Source: Ailanthus altissimus
Taxonomy: Eukaryota > Streptophyta > Magnoliopsida > Sapindales > Simaroubaceae
Length of the DNA: 64,000 nucleotides
NCBI GenBank assembly: GCA_946807835.1
Contig: OX327711.1
Coordinates: 15,101,501-15,165,500 of the forward strand
Direction of reading: 5' to 3'
Below the pieces are notes generated by a model. The model saw only the letters and a program-made list of their open reading frames with translations. It had not been told where the DNA came from and made no database searches. Both the position numbers and the translations under genes were made by a program. Shown piece by piece: positions 59,895-64,000 of the stretch (position 1 is the first letter of the stretch; the number at the start of each line of letters is the position of its first letter).

Positions 59895-62282
59895 TGGTAT
59901 ATGCCCTTTTGTAGAGCAATATTTCCATGAGTACGAATAAACTACTTTGCTCCTAAATTTAGGGCTTTCTTCCTGTTTATCGAAAGGTGTCCATGCTGCA
60001 AGAAATTAATGTAAAGTTTAACCCATGTAGAAGAGTTAGAGATTGCCATTACATTTCTTATGGTGGACTCTTCTAATTGCTTAACTTCCTTCTCTATCAT
60101 GCTATTTTCTTTTATAGTAAAAGATAGTGCTCTAGTGAAAGAGTATTTGATGGTGAATGCTTCTTTACTAATCTATCAACTTCTATGTTGCTACCTAGAG
60201 GAATCTAGCTAACAAATAATTCTTGTAGTTGCCTAGTAGTTTCTTTTGCTTTGCAGAGGTAACATTTCTTTCTTCTTTTTTTCGTGGTATAGTCATCATT
60301 TCATTGAGAAGTCACTATTTGAGTTTGTGTAGATTTGTTGCTTTCTAATCATTAATTGTATTATGATTGTAAGGCCTTTAATTAATGCTTCATATTCAAC
60401 TTTATTTTTTAATGTAAGAGATAGCAACTAATTGCATGATCCAAGATTAGGCCCTCTAATTATCTATTTTGATTCTTGGTCTTAAACTATTATTGTTGGA
60501 GGATCAATCTATATACATATACCAAGTTTTTCTTCTTCGTGTTGTTCGAGAAGTAATGTGTCATCTTTTACAGTTGGTTCACATTCCAATAGAATCAATC
60601 ATCACTCGCCTCATTATTACAACTTAGACTAATATTCAATCTCTAGGTTGGTTATCCCTATCGTCATCTTAGTGAAACTTCCCATGATATCTAACCTAGA
60701 CAAGATACACTTTAAGGGATAAGAAATGTACACCATAATGGGATGGACTTTGAAATAATGGTGCAACTTTTCCTTTGCTTAAGTTAAGGCTAACACGAGC
60801 TTTTTAGCCATTGAATTTTTAATTTTAGCATCTATAATGGCTTTTGTTAGCCCTTTTCTTCGATAAATATGACTATGCTAACTAATGCCTTAAGAACACA
60901 AGGTATAAAAACAAGGTTTCCTTAGGAAGTGAAGAAGAAAAAAATGAAGGCTTCCTTAGGTACTCCTTAAAATTTAATCTCATCTGCTTTTCTCTTCATA
61001 ATCCATCATTCTTAGCTTTGATGGTTTGGAATAATGACTTATATTTATTTGACATCCTAGAAAGGAATTTGTTAAGTGTAGCTATCCTTCCAGTTAGTAT
61101 TTGTACTTCTTTCATTGTTTTAAGGATCATCAACTATTGGAAAGCTAAAACTTAAGAAGGGTTGGCTTCGATTCCTTTAACACTGACTACATTTTCAAAG
61201 AAGTTCTAGAAAGAGACACTAAAGGTGCACTTAATTGGATTCAAGTGCATTTAAATTTTCTTTAGACATTGAATACTTTTATGTAGATTTGATATATGGT
61301 CTACTGTTTTCTTGCTTTTGACTATCGTATCGCTAATGTATACTTTAACTATCCTTCTGATCACCTTTCCAAGGACTTTGTTGAATAATTTTTGGAAGGT
61401 GACTCCTTATTCTTTAATCTGAAAGGAATCACTTTGTAGCCGTAAGTTTCATGCTTTGTGATAAAGCTCTTCCTCTTCTTGTTTTCCAAGTTCACTTTGA
61501 TCTATTTGTATCTATTGTAGGCACTAGAAAGGATAGTCTTTCATAGCTAGTATTTGCATCTACCATTTGATTTATTTTGGAAAACGAGAAAGAATCGTTT
61601 GGTGTTACCTTGTTACAGTTTGTATGGTCTACAAAAACTATCCATTTTCATTCTTCTTTTTTACCATAATTATATTGGAAAGCTTGTTTGGATACTAAAC
61701 TTCCCTTATAAATCGAACTTTATCAAATAATCTACCTTATTGTTGATGATCTTACTTCTCTTAAGAGGAAAATTATTTATGTCTTTCCTTTACAGAAGAA
61801 TGGTTCTTACCAATATTTACTTTGTGGCATATTACCTTCATGTCAATGTGAATCATGTCTTTGTAACACTATGCAAATCTGAAATCCATCTTAACAATTT
61901 CTCCATCTCTAATTTTTGTTTCTCTATCAAGTTTATACCTATAAGTACTTTCTTACCAACTGCAGAGGGGCCTATATGTACTTTTGTTATTTCTTTAATA
62001 CAAGGGGTTACAAAATGTTCTTCTTCATGTGCTCGAAGAAGCCTCTTTGGCCACTAATCTTCTAATTGTTATTTATCGAAGGGTGTTTCTACCTTTAGAC
62101 AAAGTAGAAATAGAATATTACATGTACTGGTACGGTGTTTTTAATTTTAGTCTCTTCATATTTAGCTTTCTTATTGTCCTTTACTCTGGTCTCTAGTTTA
62201 GGGTCCTTCGACTATAACGACTTTCAGAGTTAATTTGGTTTGGGGGAGTTCATGTATCATTCCTAGGCTTACAATTATTCTC

Positions 62283-63654
62283 TGTTGTGTATTTTGTGTG
62301 TATATACTTTTAACGTAAGTACATGTTATCGTAACAATTAATATATGATGAAGAAAGTGTCAATCCTACGAGGAATTATTATTATTACTTGCTAAGTGCT
62401 AAAATTGTGTCCCCCTACTCTTATTCAAACTATTGGCAATTTAATGATTTTGATATCTAAACTAACTAAACAAAAATAATAATTATAATAATTGAGCAAA
62501 GAGAACAAACATGACAGTACCAATACTCAAATGCCTAAGATTACAATAATCTTTAAATACTTTATTTGAATCCAATTACTCCCCCTTAAAACTATCAATA
62601 TGAATTATTAACCAAGAACTCTAATATTCTTATAAGCTTCTTCTGATGGTCAAGTGAGTATATCTTATTCAATCAATTACCAATATTTCTATGATAATCA
62701 AATTGAAATAAGATTCATTAAGCTCAAGTTCTCTAAATAGTCATATATGCCATATGAGTATATTCTTATCTCATATAAAACTCAAAGCTACTTGCAATGA
62801 TCATACATCAATTCATCCATGGCCAATATAAATTTCCTTTTTCAAGTTCATTAAGGTCCCCAAATCATTCTAATTCATTACCATGTAATTAGAAGTGTTA
62901 AGCATATAACAAATTAAACAATTCAATACCAATATGATAAATAAGGGAAAATAATCAATCCAAGCTACATATTGAGTTCACATGTAATTATAGCAATAAA
63001 ACTTAGTTCATAATTATAAACATAAGTTTAGAGCATCTAATAACATCACTATACATATTAGAATTAAGAACAAGTACGAAATTAAAGAGAAGAGAAAATT
63101 TCCCTTGATGCAGCAGTGATGTTCTTCCTACAATATGTAGAATTCCTTCTTCTTCTTGTTGATTCTTGCTTTCAATTTCAAATGATGCACTTAATTTTGT
63201 GTTCTTTGTTCCCCAACACATTTTTGGCTCAATATTGAGTGTTTATATAGTCTTAGGGTTGCAAAAATAGGACAATATTACCCTTAAAAGAGTGCCCAGC
63301 ATCCAGTGCCACGGCATTGAGATTCAATGCCATGACACTGGAGCTACTGATTTCAATGCCATAGCCAATGCCTCGAGGTTGCACTATAATGGTTGAACAA
63401 TAATCCATATGCACTGTTGTATACTGTGGCAATATTATTGTTTATAACACTGTTTATATTTTTATCTTTTTAGTCCCATCTCGGATTCTCATTTCAAATA
63501 ACTCTGTTTACATCCTGTTTTTGGTATTTTTGCACCGATAGCCCTTAAACCTATAAAATAACATTAATATGTATAAATGAAAAAATTACTAGGATAAATT
63601 GAACAAATGTTAAGTTTAAGAAGATAAAATATTGTATATAATAACGCCCTATCA
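62283..63654 (-). repeat. Athila-like solo LTR nested in the Tat-like pol
   Basis: Minus orientation, TGATAGGGCG at 63654 to ACACAACA at 62283, about 1372 bp, flanked by TTCTC (62278-62282) and TTCTT (63655-63659), a 4 of 5 match. TATA box TATATAAAC near 63242 (minus). It aligns with the plus-strand LTR at 34222-35590. Protease and RT parts of the host element lie on either side, as expected for an insertion. Confidence 0.65.
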
Positions 63655-64000
63655 TTCTTCTTTAATATTCATTGTGCTTTTTTTGTTTATTGATATACAC
63701 CTGACCACATGATGCTGAATGGATGAGACTATCTCTATGTAGTACAGATAGTATATTCATACAACATAATTGAAGGCTAATAATGCATCTACCACTAAGT
63801 AATCAACTTCTAGTAGCTTCTCAACTACTGTTAAGGGCAATATGATCATCCCTTTAACCATTATTTGCCTCCCTCCAATGCAATCAGTTCTATTTTACAC
63901 CTTCAGATATCCTCTAGTCTAGCTTCATAGGCTAAAATAAATCTCAGAATTAGTTGTTAACACTGCTTTCTTCATTAACCAACACCATCTTGACCATTAT
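63655..64000 (-). pseudogene. Gypsy protease fragment (continuation of the pol element)
   Basis: On the minus strand the translation near 64000-63930 reads MVKMVLVNEESSVNN, where gypsy proteases have (V)LVDxGSSxN. The catalytic aspartate is asparagine and the following glycine is altered, so it is inactive. It continues as the upstream part of the 62282-58203 element, interrupted by the solo LTR. Confidence 0.5.

Larger units (their letters stand above)
58203..62282 (-). pseudogene. Tat-like gypsy pol (RT, RNase H, integrase), with duplications
   Basis: Minus-strand pol. From the 5' side: a linker into RT (62040-61740, IGPSAVGKKVLIGINL), RT (61640-61250: KWIVFVDHTN, NKVTPNDSF, with SF in place of PLP), RNase H (about 60700-60200), integrase zinc-binding region and core (59900-58850), and C-terminal integrase (58732-58203: ELPRFLLVYKTTE and KLGEI-ERPYKVIKKL, ending SRCKKFYV). 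Stops and frameshifts are common. Part of the integrase is present twice. The gag end lies beyond the window, and a protease piece lies at 63655-64000, separated by a solo LTR. Domain order is that of Ty3/gypsy. Confidence 0.8.

Noticed and set aside
1..64000. CRISPR arrays, phage or bacterial operons
   Set aside because: The tandem repeats found lack unique spacers, and all recognisable genes are of plant and plant-retroelement type.

Overview
This window looks like nuclear DNA from a flowering plant, most likely a dicot. It is AT-rich, full of plant-type LTR retrotransposons of several lineages (Ty1/copia Tork-like, Ty3/gypsy Tat-like, Tekay/Del-like and Athila-like), and carries a small family of DUF26 (Gnk2-like) cysteine-rich secreted proteins, which are a land-plant family. 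I cannot name the species. I see no rRNA, tRNA, CRISPR array, prokaryotic operon or other RNA gene.

Host genes. The only convincing host genes are three DUF26 paralogues on the + strand. One is a broken copy with a proline-rich, possibly GPI-anchored tail (5271-6277). Two are intact, intronless genes of 260 and 249 codons (46930-47712 and 49553-50302). The two intact genes share upstream and 3' flanks, including a TATA box about 100 bp before the ATG and W-box cores. They appear to be one local duplicate family, with about 40 kb of transposons now lying between the first copy and the other two.

Transposon layout, left to right. 1-2920: two adjacent copia remnants on the minus strand. 6841-19775: a decayed Tat-like gypsy element with recognisable LTRs, minus-strand gag-pol, a plus-strand antisense gene with plant-mobile-domain similarity and apparent introns, and a scrambled gag. 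19894-20068: a 29-bp minisatellite. 20868-23420: a Tekay-like LTR on the minus strand. 24455-25520: a LINE remnant. 26740-29845: a Tekay-like LTR, primer site and gag-protease remnant on the plus strand, ending at a 76-bp tandem array (29818-30250). 31790-32580: a fragment of a long LTR family that occurs three times in the window. 32590-35590: the 3' end and LTR of an Athila-like element. 36998-38814: a hAT-like non-autonomous DNA element mostly filled by a 42-bp minisatellite. 39259-46425: a complete Tork-like copia element with 425-bp LTRs and an AAAAC target duplication, split by a 2163-bp solo LTR (43014-45176). 51308-57990: a second degenerate Tat-like element, itself carrying a solo LTR of the same long family in the opposite orientation (53564-55621). 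58203-64000: a minus-strand Tat-like pol with internal tandem duplications, into which an Athila-like solo LTR (62283-63654) is inserted.

How it fits together. The nesting gives an order of events: the Tork-like element is older than the solo LTR inside it, and both Tat-like remnants on the right are older than their solo LTRs. Several LTR insertions are reduced to solo LTRs with target duplications, which indicates unequal recombination has been active. The strongest candidates for something unusual are the minisatellite-bearing hAT-like element, the antisense mobile-domain gene in the Tat-like element, the unassigned 2.1-kb solo-LTR family, and the DUF26 pseudogene with a proline-rich GPI-like tail.
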